Assembly (NCBI GenBank): GCA_017998555.1
Contig: JAGOCU010000065.1
Span: forward strand, 1-8,818
Length of the DNA: 8,818 nucleotides
DNA from: Thermoflexales bacterium
GTDB lineage: Bacteria; Chloroflexota; Anaerolineae; J036; Brachytrichaceae
Direction of reading: 5' to 3'
In this document: piece after piece, positions 1-6,623 of the stretch
Layout: every line of letters starts with the position of its first letter
How positions within the stretch are numbered: the stretch's first letter is position 1
Made by a program: the position numbers and the translations under genes
The notes under the pieces: generated by a model
Databases searched by the model: none
What the model saw: the letters and a program-made list of their open reading frames with translations, nothing else
Told to the model about the DNA's origin: nothing

Positions 1-201
1 ATTGGCGTGTGCGAACAGCGCGACAGCAAGGGGCTGTATGCCAAGGCCCGCCGGGGCGAGCTCAAGGGCTTCACCGGGGTCGATGACCCGTACGAGCCGC
101 CGCTTAATCCCGAAGTAACGCTCGACACCGTAAACGAGACGCCTGAGCAGTGCGCCCAGCGCATCATCGCCCATTTGCAGCGTGAGGGTTTTCTGATCTA
201 G
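1..201 (+). CDS. cysC: Adenylylsulfate kinase (APS kinase), 3' end only
   Basis: APS kinase phosphorylates adenosine 5'-phosphosulfate with ATP to make PAPS, the sulfuryl donor for sulfotransferases and for one branch of sulfate assimilation; it is a cytosolic enzyme. Only the last 66 codons are present, reading in frame from base 1 (Ile-Gly-Val-Cys-Glu) to a TAG stop. The family signature is clear: the CE-RD-KGLY-KAR segment (visible residues 4-17), FTGVDDPYEPP (24-34), NPEVTLDT (36-43), and a final amphipathic helix. APS kinases are about 200 residues long, so roughly two thirds lies left of the window. A GTG at base 7 is an internal codon, not a start. It could equally be the C-terminal domain of a fused ATP sulfurylase-APS kinase; the window cannot tell. 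It converges on a sulfotransferase gene 24 bases downstream, and that enzyme would consume its product. Confidence -1.
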   Translation: MGVCEQRDSKGLYAKARRGELKGFTGVDDPYEPPLNPEVTLDTVNETPEQCAQRIIAHLQREGFLI

Positions 202-225
202 CCAGGCTCCGGGTCAGGATCGAAT

Positions 226-891
226 TCACCCTTCGAAGGTGTAGCCAAACGCGTCAATATCTTTGCGGAACCAGGCCGCAACGATGGTGGCCGCTTCGTC
301 GTCGTAGTATTCCTGATATCGCTTGTGGATGCTGCTGTTCAGATGCGGAAGCGAGACACTTCGACCGATGCGCCCGGCAACTGCCGAGAAGTCCGCTTCG
401 AGGCGCTCAAACCGGCCGACGAAGTCGACCAACAATGCGCCATCATGTCCGGAGATCCAGTCCAGCTGAGGCGCGAACATCAGCGGCGGGTCATAGTAGG
501 CCGGGTTTTGGTCGCGATAGGTCTCGCCCACCCACGTGTTGAAGGGAATGGTCTTCACGCCCAGCTCGGTCAGGTTGATCTGGACCCGATGATGGTAGTG
601 CGAGACGACCTTGTCCCACGGATTGCGCACGAAGGCAAAACTGAACCGCTTATCCCACTGCGCCTGGCCCATGCGTCCGATGATTTCCAGGGCGGTCTTG
701 TGTTCAAAAGGCAATCCAAGCGCTTTGACGATGCTCGTCCCGCCGGTTCTGTTGATGTGGACAAACTCGAAGTTGTCGAATAGCCTGTGCCGCGCGGATC
801 GGATATCGTACTTGAGCTTGTCAAGCAGCCGGCCGCCGATGGCGCCCAAACGGTTCTCGCCGGACCGGCGCGACTGTGTTGCTGAAGTCAT
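226..891 (-). CDS. PAPS-dependent sulfotransferase family protein
   Basis: Predicted to move a sulfuryl group from PAPS to an acceptor, probably a carbohydrate given the locus; the acceptor cannot be read from sequence. The 221-residue product has the two PAPS-contact motifs of the Sulfotransfer_2-like families. The 5'-phosphosulfate loop is FVHINRTGGTSI (residues 43-54) and the 3'-phosphate motif is FAFVRNPWDKVVSHY (85-99, with Arg89 and Ser97). FVGRFERLEADF (157-168) and the C-terminal LPHLNSS...YY...DIDAFGY segment are also typical. The loop has Arg48 where most relatives have Lys. No signal peptide or membrane segment is seen, so it is likely cytosolic or loosely membrane associated. The ATG at 891 is chosen because the frame further upstream is low-complexity and Arg-rich, runs antisense through the next gene, and the family homology starts near residue 40. 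A weak GGGA lies 7 bases before the ATG. It is divergent from the sugar transferase and convergent with cysC. Confidence -1.
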   Translation of the reverse strand: MTSATQSRRSGENRLGAIGGRLLDKLKYDIRSARHRLFDNFEFVHINRTGGTSIVKALGLPFEHKTALEIIGRMGQAQWDKRFSFAFVRNPWDKVVSHYHHRVQINLTELGVKTIPFNTWVGETYRDQNPAYYDPPLMFAPQLDWISGHDGALLVDFVGRFERLEADFSAVAGRIGRSVSLPHLNSSIHKRYQEYYDDEAATIVAAWFRKDIDAFGYTFEG

Positions 892-914
892 TCTCAATTC
901 CCGCGCTTGCCGAT

Positions 915-920
915 ATTGTA
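915..920 (-). promoter_or_regulatory. -10-like hexamer TACAAT for the sulfotransferase
   Basis: Read on the minus strand, bases 920-915 give TACAAT, five of six matches to the TATAAT consensus and an AT island in GC-rich sequence. It lies 23 bases before the ATG at 891, predicting a leader of about 17 bases. No recognisable -35 box is seen 16-18 bases further upstream. The same hexamer at the same 23-base distance precedes the gene starting at 4077. Confidence -1.
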
Positions 921-991
921 TGCGCGGCCGGAATCGGGCGCCGCGCTGCCGCGATCCGTTGCTGGTCCGCGGACTTGGCCGGCCCGCCGGG

Positions 992-997
992 TAGAAT
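992..997 (+). promoter_or_regulatory. -10-like hexamer TAGAAT for the sugar transferase
   Basis: TAGAAT on the plus strand matches five of six positions of the -10 consensus and is one of the few AT-rich words in this gap. A start site about 7 bases downstream would leave a leader of nearly 40 bases that carries the AGAGGGG ribosome-binding site at 1028-1034. No good -35 is found at the normal distance (969-974 reads GCGGAC). The call rests on position and composition only. Confidence -1.
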
Positions 998-1041
998 TTC
1001 GGCATGATGTTTGAGGCGCCGCGCGGCAGAGGGGTTTTCAC

Positions 1042-2451
1042 GTGAACGGCCCGACCCGCGCCAATCAGACGCTCATCGCGATCGTCATCGACCTGGGATT
1101 GACCCTGGCGGCGCTCGCGTTCGCAACTGAGATCCGCCCGCTGCTGCCTTTCGGCCAGCGGCTCACTGCGGCGGCCAGCGAGATCAGTCCGGGTGTGTAT
1201 GCGCTGGTGGCAGCGATCTGGCTGCTCGTGTTTGTGCAACTCGGAATGTACTCCCGGCACCGGTCGACCAAGCGCGAGTCCGCGGCGGCCCTGACGCTCG
1301 CGGTCTTCACGGCCTTGCTCATCCTGGCCGGTGCGCTGTATTTCACGTATCGGCAGGTCTCGCGCCTGCAGTTTGTCTACTTCGGCGTGCTGGACTGGGG
1401 CCTGCTTGTCGCCATCCGCGCCGCCCGCAGATGGGTTCGTCACAGCCGGGCAGCCACCCCGCGCTGGCGGGTGCTCGTTGTGGGCTCGGGGAAACTGGCC
1501 GGCGCGCTGATCGCCAAGCTGCGGACGGATACCTCGCGCATCGCGGTGCTGGGCGTGATCGCAGAAAACACCGGCGCGATCGACCCAGATACGGCGGGCC
1601 AGGGTGTGTCGCTCCTTGGCGGGCTGAGTGATCTCACCCGCATCGCCGAGCAGCATCACCCCGACGAGATCATCTTTGCGCCCGACGACCGCGACCGCGC
1701 CCAGTGGCTCGAGGCCATTGCGGGGCTCGAGGAAACCCAGGTCCAGATCAGTCTCGTTCCTGACGCCCTTCAGCTCGCCTGGTTCACCACCCGGCTGGAA
1801 ACCGTCGGCGGCATCCCGCTTTTGCGCCTGCGCGAATCACCCCTGGATGGCGCGCTGCGCGTCGTCAAGCGCCTGATGGATATCAGCCTTTCGGCGGCAT
1901 TGCTCTTGGTGAGCGCCCCGATCGGCGCCGTGGTTGCGCTGCTGGTCCGGCTCGACTCCGCCGGCCCGGTCATCATCCGGCAGAAACGGGTTGGTGAGGG
2001 AATGCGTCCGTTTGGCATGTTCAAGTTCCGGACGATGTATGCCGGCGAGGAAACGCGCGTGCCTGTCGACGGGCGATCTGCGCGCGATGGGGACATCCCT
2101 GCCAAGACACCCGTCGATCCGCGCGTCACGCGGCTGGGCCGGGTGCTGCGGCGCTTCAGCATCGATGAGCTGCCCCAATTGCTCAATGTGCTGCGCGGAG
2201 AGATGAGCCTGGTCGGGCCACGCCCCGAGCTGCCATGGCTCGTCGATCGCTATGCGGCGTGGCAGCGCCGGCGCTTTGCGGTGCCACCGGGAATGACCGG
2301 CTGGTGGCAGATCAGCGGGCGCAGCGAACGGCCCATGCACCTCAACGTAGAGGACGATCTGTACTACATCCGCAATTACTCGCTCTGGCTTGATGTTGTC
2401 ATCCTGCTGCGGACAATCCCGGTCGTGCTCGGCGGGCGCGGGGCGTACTGA
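1042..2451 (+). CDS. Polyprenyl glycosylphosphotransferase (initiating sugar-1-phosphate transferase)
   Basis: Predicted to transfer a hexose-1-phosphate from a nucleotide sugar to undecaprenyl phosphate, the first committed step of exopolysaccharide or O-antigen repeat-unit assembly at the inner membrane (WcaJ/WbaP/EpsE-type). The 469-residue protein has the full family layout. There are four N-terminal hydrophobic segments (about 10-28, 51-68, 82-102, 110-127) and a Rossmann-like CoA_binding_3 domain starting at RVLVVGSGKLAG (143-154). A further hydrophobic segment (280-303) follows KRLMD (276-280). The C-terminal catalytic domain has FKFRTM (327-332), RVTRLGRVLRR, FSIDELPQL with the Asp-Glu pair (372-380), SLVGPRPE (389-396) and PGMTGWWQISGR (416-427). 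Length is normal for the two-domain family. The GTG start is supported by AGAGGGG ending 7 bases upstream. The sugar (glucose, galactose or another) cannot be read from sequence. It converges on the minus-strand genes. Confidence -1.
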   Translation: MNGPTRANQTLIAIVIDLGLTLAALAFATEIRPLLPFGQRLTAAASEISPGVYALVAAIWLLVFVQLGMYSRHRSTKRESAAALTLAVFTALLILAGALYFTYRQVSRLQFVYFGVLDWGLLVAIRAARRWVRHSRAATPRWRVLVVGSGKLAGALIAKLRTDTSRIAVLGVIAENTGAIDPDTAGQGVSLLGGLSDLTRIAEQHHPDEIIFAPDDRDRAQWLEAIAGLEETQVQISLVPDALQLAWFTTRLETVGGIPLLRLRESPLDGALRVVKRLMDISLSAALLLVSAPIGAVVALLVRLDSAGPVIIRQKRVGEGMRPFGMFKFRTMYAGEETRVPVDGRSARDGDIPAKTPVDPRVTRLGRVLRRFSIDELPQLLNVLRGEMSLVGPRPELPWLVDRYAAWQRRRFAVPPGMTGWWQISGRSERPMHLNVEDDLYYIRNYSLWLDVVILLRTIPVVLGGRGAY

Positions 2452-2462
2452 CCACACCGGTC

Positions 2463-2490
2463 AGGTCCGCGGCACCCTCGCGTCCGACCT
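2463..2490. terminator. Possible bidirectional hairpin between convergent genes
   Basis: The 39-base gap between the convergent stops at 2451 and 2491 holds an inverted repeat. AGGTC-CGCG (2463-2471) pairs with CGCG (2479-2482) and GACCT (2486-2490), leaving a 3-base bulge (TCC) and a 7-base loop. A nine-pair stem exactly filling a convergent gap is what a shared terminator would look like. There is no T-tract on either side, so it does not meet the classical intrinsic terminator pattern, and chance pairing in GC-rich DNA is possible. Confidence -1.
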
Positions 2491-4077
2491 TCAGGTAGTG
2501 CGCCGGTAAAGGCGCAGGGTGATGCCGCGATTCGACCAATACGGCTCGGTGAAATCCCCCACCAGGGCATAACTCCGCGTGAACCAGATGCTTTGCGTGT
2601 CAGGGCCAAGACCCTCATAGCTCACCAGAATCCAGTCGGGTCGATAGGCTTGATAGGGCCACTCTCGAAGCTCACCCCGCAGAATGCCCTCGGCGACACC
2701 CGGGCTGGCAAGGCCGAGCGTGTCGATTACGTGGTAGGTCGGACCCAGCGAGTAGGCGAGGGCACCCGGCTCCGGAGTGGATACGGAAGCCCCCAGCGGC
2801 GCCTCCCGCTGAAGATAGCTGACGATCTGGTCAAAGCTTCGGATGTGCGCGTTCTTCGCCGGGGCGCGTCCGAGCGCGTTGGCGCATACCGCCACGACCG
2901 CCAGACCGAGGACGATCGACCACGCAAAGCGCCCGGCCGTCTGAACGGCCTTGGACGGCCCTTTTCGCGCGATGGCACCCGCAATCGCTTCGGCCCCCGT
3001 CATCCATCCGTGGAAGCCCGCCACGCACAGGCAGATCACCAGCGGAGTTGCATACCAGTACCAGAAGGACGTGCCGACCAGGCTGTAGAACACCAGGTGC
3101 AAAATCCCCCATGCGCTGACCTGCGCGATGCGGTCGCGCCACTTCATCGCCGCCGCCAGCCCGAGCAGCGCGCCGGCCGTCAGGGGAATCGTAAGCGCGC
3201 CGGTCGTGTTCGCCACATACGTGACGAAGGTCGCCAACGATGCGTTGCGCCACGATCCCAGAAAGGCTTCGGCGCGCTTCGCAAGCAGCGTTCCCGGAAT
3301 GGGGGACCCGTAATAGTCCCATGCAAAGAGCGCCCACGCCGATATTGGCGCAAAGAGCAGCGCCAAATGGGCGACCCAGCGGAGGGCGTCACGGCGGAAC
3401 ACCGGTTTCCACGCGCCCCCAGGCGCGCCCAGCTTTGCTTGCCGGATGCTGGAGGCCAGACTGCGGAGTTCGCCAAACGCCAGCGCTGGGACGATGGCCA
3501 GCACCGCGTCGTGCCGCACGAGCGCGGCGACGCCCAGTAGCAGCGAACCTGGCGCCGGGCGATCCGGGCGAACATACAGGCCCGCGAGGACAAGGGCGAC
3601 GCAAAAGAGCGTCTCATGCCCGACGGTGTTGGCGATCTGCGGGAGCGTGATCACATAGCAGGCCAGAAGGACTCCCGCCACCCTTTTCTGCCCGCTCGGG
3701 CGCCCGGCCGAGATAAATCGATACGCGACAAAGCCGATCACGCCCGCGCTGATCGCAGAGATGTAGCGGGCAAGATGGGGGATGTCCAGCAATACATCGG
3801 CGGCGCCGCCGATGCGCATCGCCTCCACGATAGCGCTCAGAGCGGCAAGCAGCAGGGCAAATCCGGGGGCGGTCGTCCCGAGATAGCGCTCGCCAACGTT
3901 GAACACAGGCCCGTTGCCCAGCACAACATTCTGGGCGTAGCGATACGTGATATACGAATCATCGATGCCAAAATCGGACGTATGGGCGAGGAACCATACA
4001 GTCATCCCCGCGATCATCAGCGCCGCAGGAAAATCGGCCAGTCGCGCCCAGTCGAATCGCTTGCCGTCATCGCTCAT
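2491..4077 (-). CDS. GT-C fold membrane glycosyltransferase-like protein (DD-SYITYRYA type)
   Basis: A 528-residue polytopic membrane protein, likely a GT-C glycosyltransferase that takes sugar from a polyprenyl-phosphate donor on the outer face of the membrane. After the first hydrophobic helix (about 17-32) comes IDDSYITYRYAQN (38-50), the acidic pair in the first outer loop expected of GT-C enzymes, then GNGPVFNVGERYLG (54-67), as in AftB-like and related proteins. Further family-like pieces are GHETLF (153-158), RHDAVL (188-193) and YYGSPIPGTLLAK (255-267). About ten hydrophobic segments are visible, followed by a soluble C-terminal domain from about 410 containing PGALAYSLG and VIDTLGLASPGV. 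Donor and acceptor are unknown. The ATG at 4077 is preferred over an in-frame TTG at 4101: an AGGA lies 10 bases upstream of the ATG, while the TTG falls in the -10-like hexamer. It has its own promoter and is separated by 51 bases from the GT4 gene upstream. Confidence -1.
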   Translation of the reverse strand: MSDDGKRFDWARLADFPAALMIAGMTVWFLAHTSDFGIDDSYITYRYAQNVVLGNGPVFNVGERYLGTTAPGFALLLAALSAIVEAMRIGGAADVLLDIPHLARYISAISAGVIGFVAYRFISAGRPSGQKRVAGVLLACYVITLPQIANTVGHETLFCVALVLAGLYVRPDRPAPGSLLLGVAALVRHDAVLAIVPALAFGELRSLASSIRQAKLGAPGGAWKPVFRRDALRWVAHLALLFAPISAWALFAWDYYGSPIPGTLLAKRAEAFLGSWRNASLATFVTYVANTTGALTIPLTAGALLGLAAAMKWRDRIAQVSAWGILHLVFYSLVGTSFWYWYATPLVICLCVAGFHGWMTGAEAIAGAIARKGPSKAVQTAGRFAWSIVLGLAVVAVCANALGRAPAKNAHIRSFDQIVSYLQREAPLGASVSTPEPGALAYSLGPTYHVIDTLGLASPGVAEGILRGELREWPYQAYRPDWILVSYEGLGPDTQSIWFTRSYALVGDFTEPYWSNRGITLRLYRRTT

Positions 4078-4100
4078 CCAGACATTATCCTGAGCTGCCA

Positions 4101-4106
4101 ATTGTA
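4101..4106 (-). promoter_or_regulatory. -10-like hexamer TACAAT for the 4077 GT-C gene
   Basis: Bases 4106-4101 read TACAAT on the minus strand, 23 bases before the ATG at 4077, the same word and distance as in front of the sulfotransferase. The predicted leader of about 17 bases includes the AGGA ribosome-binding site. Directly upstream, a GCGCC-6-GGCGC hairpin (4107-4122) follows the stop codon of the GT4 gene. It could end that transcript, although the following bases are not a T-tract. No convincing -35 is seen. Confidence -1.
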
Positions 4107-4128
4107 GCGCCCGGACCGGCGCGAACGC

Positions 4129-5256
4129 TCAGGGCTTCGGCGCGTCTCCGCCAGCCATCAGCCGCTCATAGGCATCCGTAACAGCCTCCCACGAATACAC
4201 AGCATCGGCGCGCGCCCTGGAATCCACGGCGAGTCGGGCGGGCAGCGTCGGATCTTTCAGCAATTCCGCCAGCACTGCCGCCAACGCGACACCTCCGTTT
4301 CCACCGTCATAGCTCATCCCCGTTCCGCCCAGCGCCTCGAGATTCTCCGGGGTGGCGTTTGCGACCACGCAACTGCCAAACCCCATTGCCTCGATCAGGG
4401 CAGGATGTGTGCCGCCAACCTGGCTGGTCTCGACAAAGGCCAGGGCATGGCTCGACAACTCCTCATAGGCTTCTCCGAATTGATAGCCGGTAAAGATGAT
4501 CGACGGATCTCCGCCGGCGCGCGTCTTGAGCCCCGCAATGTAGTCACCGGAATAGGGCGCGTCACCGACGATGACGCACTGCCTCCCGACCCGCAGGGTC
4601 GGAGGCAACGCCCTCCACGCATCAACCAGGTGGTGGGCGCAATTCTCCGGAACAAGGCGGCCGACAAAGAGCACATATTGCCCAGGCGTCAGCCCGTAAC
4701 GCGCCAGCATCGCCCCCGGCGGGCGGCGGGTCACATCCGCGCCATACGGGATGAAGGCGGTCCGTTGGCCGTAGTCCTCGGCGTAGTAGCGCTGCACCTC
4801 GCGCGAATCGGTGATGACGACATGGGCGAGGCGCGGCGACAGGCGCTCCGTCCACTGCAGGTAACGCCGCGCCAGTGCCCCCCACTTCTCGCGCTTCCAG
4901 TCCAACCCGTCAACATTGAGCAGAATGCGCGCGCGGGTCAGCGCCCGAGGAATTGCGCACAACGGCGCATTGCCGGCGATGAAGACGGCGATGGCATCGT
5001 AGCGCTGGGTGACCGCATGGGCCATCGACAGCGCGGTGTGGCTGATGGTGTCCAGGTGTTTGGTGGCGATGCCGCGCACCCACACCAGTCGCATGCCGCG
5101 ATAGGTATGGCCCTCGTAATCGCTATGGTGCCGCCGGTTATACACGGTGACGGTGTGCCCGCGCTGAACCAGCCGCGCGCCAAGATTCTCGACGCAGGTC
5201 TCGAATCCAGAATAGGAAGCAGGCACGCCGCGCGTGCCGATCAGGGCGATATTCAC
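4129..5256 (-). CDS. DUF1972/GT4-type glycosyltransferase
   Basis: A 375-residue cytosolic glycosyltransferase of the GT-B fold, expected to transfer a sugar from a nucleotide donor to the growing lipid-linked oligosaccharide. The N-terminal domain begins IGTRGVPASYSGFET (6-20), the hallmark of the DUF1972 domain found in rhamnosyltransferase-like enzymes of polysaccharide loci. It continues with GHTVTVYNRR (33-42) and NVDGLDWKREKWG (114-126). The C-terminal GT1/GT4 domain shows FVGRLVPEN (197-205), FTGYQFGE (255-262) and GGTHPALIEAMGFG (281-294). In the canonical E-x7-E site the second Glu is Glu289, while Gly281 stands at the first position; this GGTHPALIEAM form is, to my knowledge, normal in the DUF1972 group. 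Rhamnose is a plausible but unproven donor. The GTG start overlaps the stop of the upstream GT-C gene in a GTGA junction, implying translational coupling. Confidence -1.
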   Translation of the reverse strand: MNIALIGTRGVPASYSGFETCVENLGARLVQRGHTVTVYNRRHHSDYEGHTYRGMRLVWVRGIATKHLDTISHTALSMAHAVTQRYDAIAVFIAGNAPLCAIPRALTRARILLNVDGLDWKREKWGALARRYLQWTERLSPRLAHVVITDSREVQRYYAEDYGQRTAFIPYGADVTRRPPGAMLARYGLTPGQYVLFVGRLVPENCAHHLVDAWRALPPTLRVGRQCVIVGDAPYSGDYIAGLKTRAGGDPSIIFTGYQFGEAYEELSSHALAFVETSQVGGTHPALIEAMGFGSCVVANATPENLEALGGTGMSYDGGNGGVALAAVLAELLKDPTLPARLAVDSRARADAVYSWEAVTDAYERLMAGGDAPKP

Positions 5257-6623
5257 GGTTGACCGACTCTACCCGCGCGGCGCCGCGCGAGTTCAATCAG
5301 CTTCTGCGCGCCCGCGCCGATGGCGACCGCCTGAATCAGGGTGGCAAACACCAGCGGCAAGGCGTAATAGTGGAACCAGGAGAACTGCACGAGCGCCACG
5401 GTCGCGCCCATGAAGAGTCCCCCCCAACCCAGCGCCACGCCAGCGATCCGACGCCGGTCTCGTTTTGCGCCGAGCATCGCAACACAAATACCCGCCACGA
5501 ACCATGCCAGGTTGAAAACAGTGAGTGGCCGCATCACCGGTGTCGCCGCAAGCTCTGGTTGGCACAGGGGCGTTTTCGCCAAGAGCTTGCCCGGGACAAA
5601 CGCGCCATAGCGCCACTGGTTTGTTATCGGGTCGACGGCGACGCCTCGGTCAAACGACTGCGCGCAGCCGAGCGTCGCGCCATTTGTGAATACGCGCCAG
5701 GTGAAGCCATTTACGCGCTCCAGCGGCGTTGACAACACCGTGGTCGGAAAAAATCCGCGCTGTTCATTCGTCTCCACGACCCGCGCCGCAATCACATCGC
5801 CAATGGCTGTCAGCGGATTTGTCCATACGAAGGGGTTCAGTGCGATTGCAACGAATCCGGCGGCAGAGACCAGCGTAGCGGCGCGCGCAATGACGGTACG
5901 CATCCGCAGTCGCTTGGCCAGATCGGCCAGACCGACCAGACCTACCGCAGCGGCAACGGTGAGCACGCCGGTGTGTTTCGCGACGATGGCCAGCCCTGCC
6001 AGAACACCGGCCGCGACACATACGCCGATCCCGGTCCCGCGCGAGGCCCGGCGCGCGGCGATGTAGGCCAGCGCCGTGCATAGCAGCAGCGGCGCCTCGT
6101 TCAGCAGGCGTTGGTTGAAGGTCGTGTAGGTGACGTTGGCGATCAACATTGCGGCGGCTGCAATGCCAGTCGCGGGACCTCTTGCGCGCCACATGAGCGC
6201 GGCCAGCAACGCCGTGGAGGCGATACCGGCCATCACCATCGGCAGGCGGGCCGTAAGCAGCAATTCGGGCGCGGGCATGATCGCCGTCGCGAGCGGATCG
6301 GCGCTTCCGGCTGGAAAGAGATACGGCCCGCCAAAAGGCAAACCGGCCAGCAGTCTCGAGACGCCCCCCAGGAGCGGCGCCAGAGGTGCGATGGTGAGCG
6401 TACTCCTGGTCCGCGGCATCAAGTCGGCTACGTCGGCGGCCAGCCAGCGCTCCACGGCCGTGCCAGTGTTGAGATACAGGGCCTCGTCCGTGTCTATAGG
6501 CGTTTGCAGAATGCCTTGAAAGAGCACGCCAATCACGGCGCACGCCACGACCCCGAAAACCGCCACAGAGACGAAGAAAGCCCGCGGGCTTGCCGGCGGC
6601 GCCGGTCGTGAGTTCACTTCCAT
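5253..6623 (-). CDS. GT-C fold membrane glycosyltransferase (ArnT/PMT-like)
   Basis: A 456-residue polytopic membrane protein resembling the ArnT/PMT_2 type, which transfers sugars from polyprenyl-phosphate donors to lipids, glycans or proteins on the outer face of the membrane. After a first hydrophobic helix (about 15-36) comes TPIDTDEALYLNTG (41-54), with the acidic pair of the first outer loop. Other typical parts are ARLPMVMAG (125-133), followed by a helix, FNQRLLNEAPLL (169-180), GLAIVAKHTGVL (210-221) and WFHYYALPLVFATL (416-429). About ten hydrophobic segments are visible. There is no large C-terminal periplasmic domain. The ATG at 6623 is chosen because the open frame beyond it (to 6806) is Arg- and Pro-rich with no family resemblance and lies antisense-frame-shifted inside the methyltransferase gene. 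The start overlaps the methyltransferase stop by 10 bases and lacks its own clear Shine-Dalgarno, as expected for coupled translation. Substrate unknown. Confidence -1.
   Translation of the reverse strand: MEVNSRPAPPASPRAFFVSVAVFGVVACAVIGVLFQGILQTPIDTDEALYLNTGTAVERWLAADVADLMPRTRSTLTIAPLAPLLGGVSRLLAGLPFGGPYLFPAGSADPLATAIMPAPELLLTARLPMVMAGIASTALLAALMWRARGPATGIAAAAMLIANVTYTTFNQRLLNEAPLLLCTALAYIAARRASRGTGIGVCVAAGVLAGLAIVAKHTGVLTVAAAVGLVGLADLAKRLRMRTVIARAATLVSAAGFVAIALNPFVWTNPLTAIGDVIAARVVETNEQRGFFPTTVLSTPLERVNGFTWRVFTNGATLGCAQSFDRGVAVDPITNQWRYGAFVPGKLLAKTPLCQPELAATPVMRPLTVFNLAWFVAGICVAMLGAKRDRRRIAGVALGWGGLFMGATVALVQFSWFHYYALPLVFATLIQAVAIGAGAQKLIELARRRAGRVGQP

Larger units (their letters stand above)
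892..1041. promoter_or_regulatory. Divergent intergenic control region
   Basis: This 150-base gap separates the divergent starts of the sulfotransferase (-) and the sugar transferase (+), so it must hold promoters for both. It holds one AT-rich -10-like hexamer per direction (listed separately). A short dyad, CCGGC-CC-GCCGG, lies at 979-990, just upstream of the plus-strand -10. It could be an operator, but such dyads arise often by chance in DNA this GC-rich. No ORF with family resemblance is seen in the gap. Confidence -1.

Noticed and set aside
202..225. Search for a terminator in the cysC-sulfotransferase gap
   Set aside because: The 24 bases hold no stem-loop or T-tract.
227..241. Small palindrome CCTTCGAAGG with flanking CACC/GGTG near the cysC-sulfotransferase junction, considered as a terminator
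   Set aside because: Only a 4-pair stem can form with a workable loop, it lies inside the sulfotransferase coding end, and no T-tract follows.
892..1659. Long N-terminal extension of the sulfotransferase frame on the minus strand
   Set aside because: It would run antisense through a third of the well-supported sugar transferase gene, is Arg/Gln/Asp-rich with no family resemblance, and would place the PAPS loop far from the N-terminus. The ATG at 891 fits the family.
2593..3540. 315-codon open frame on the plus strand
   Set aside because: Antisense to the 2491-4077 GT-C gene; its translation is Arg/Gly/Pro-rich with no motif, as expected of a mirror frame in GC-rich DNA.
4405..5262. 285-codon open frame on the plus strand
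   Set aside because: Antisense to the DUF1972/GT4 gene, charged and low in complexity, no ribosome-binding site or family resemblance.
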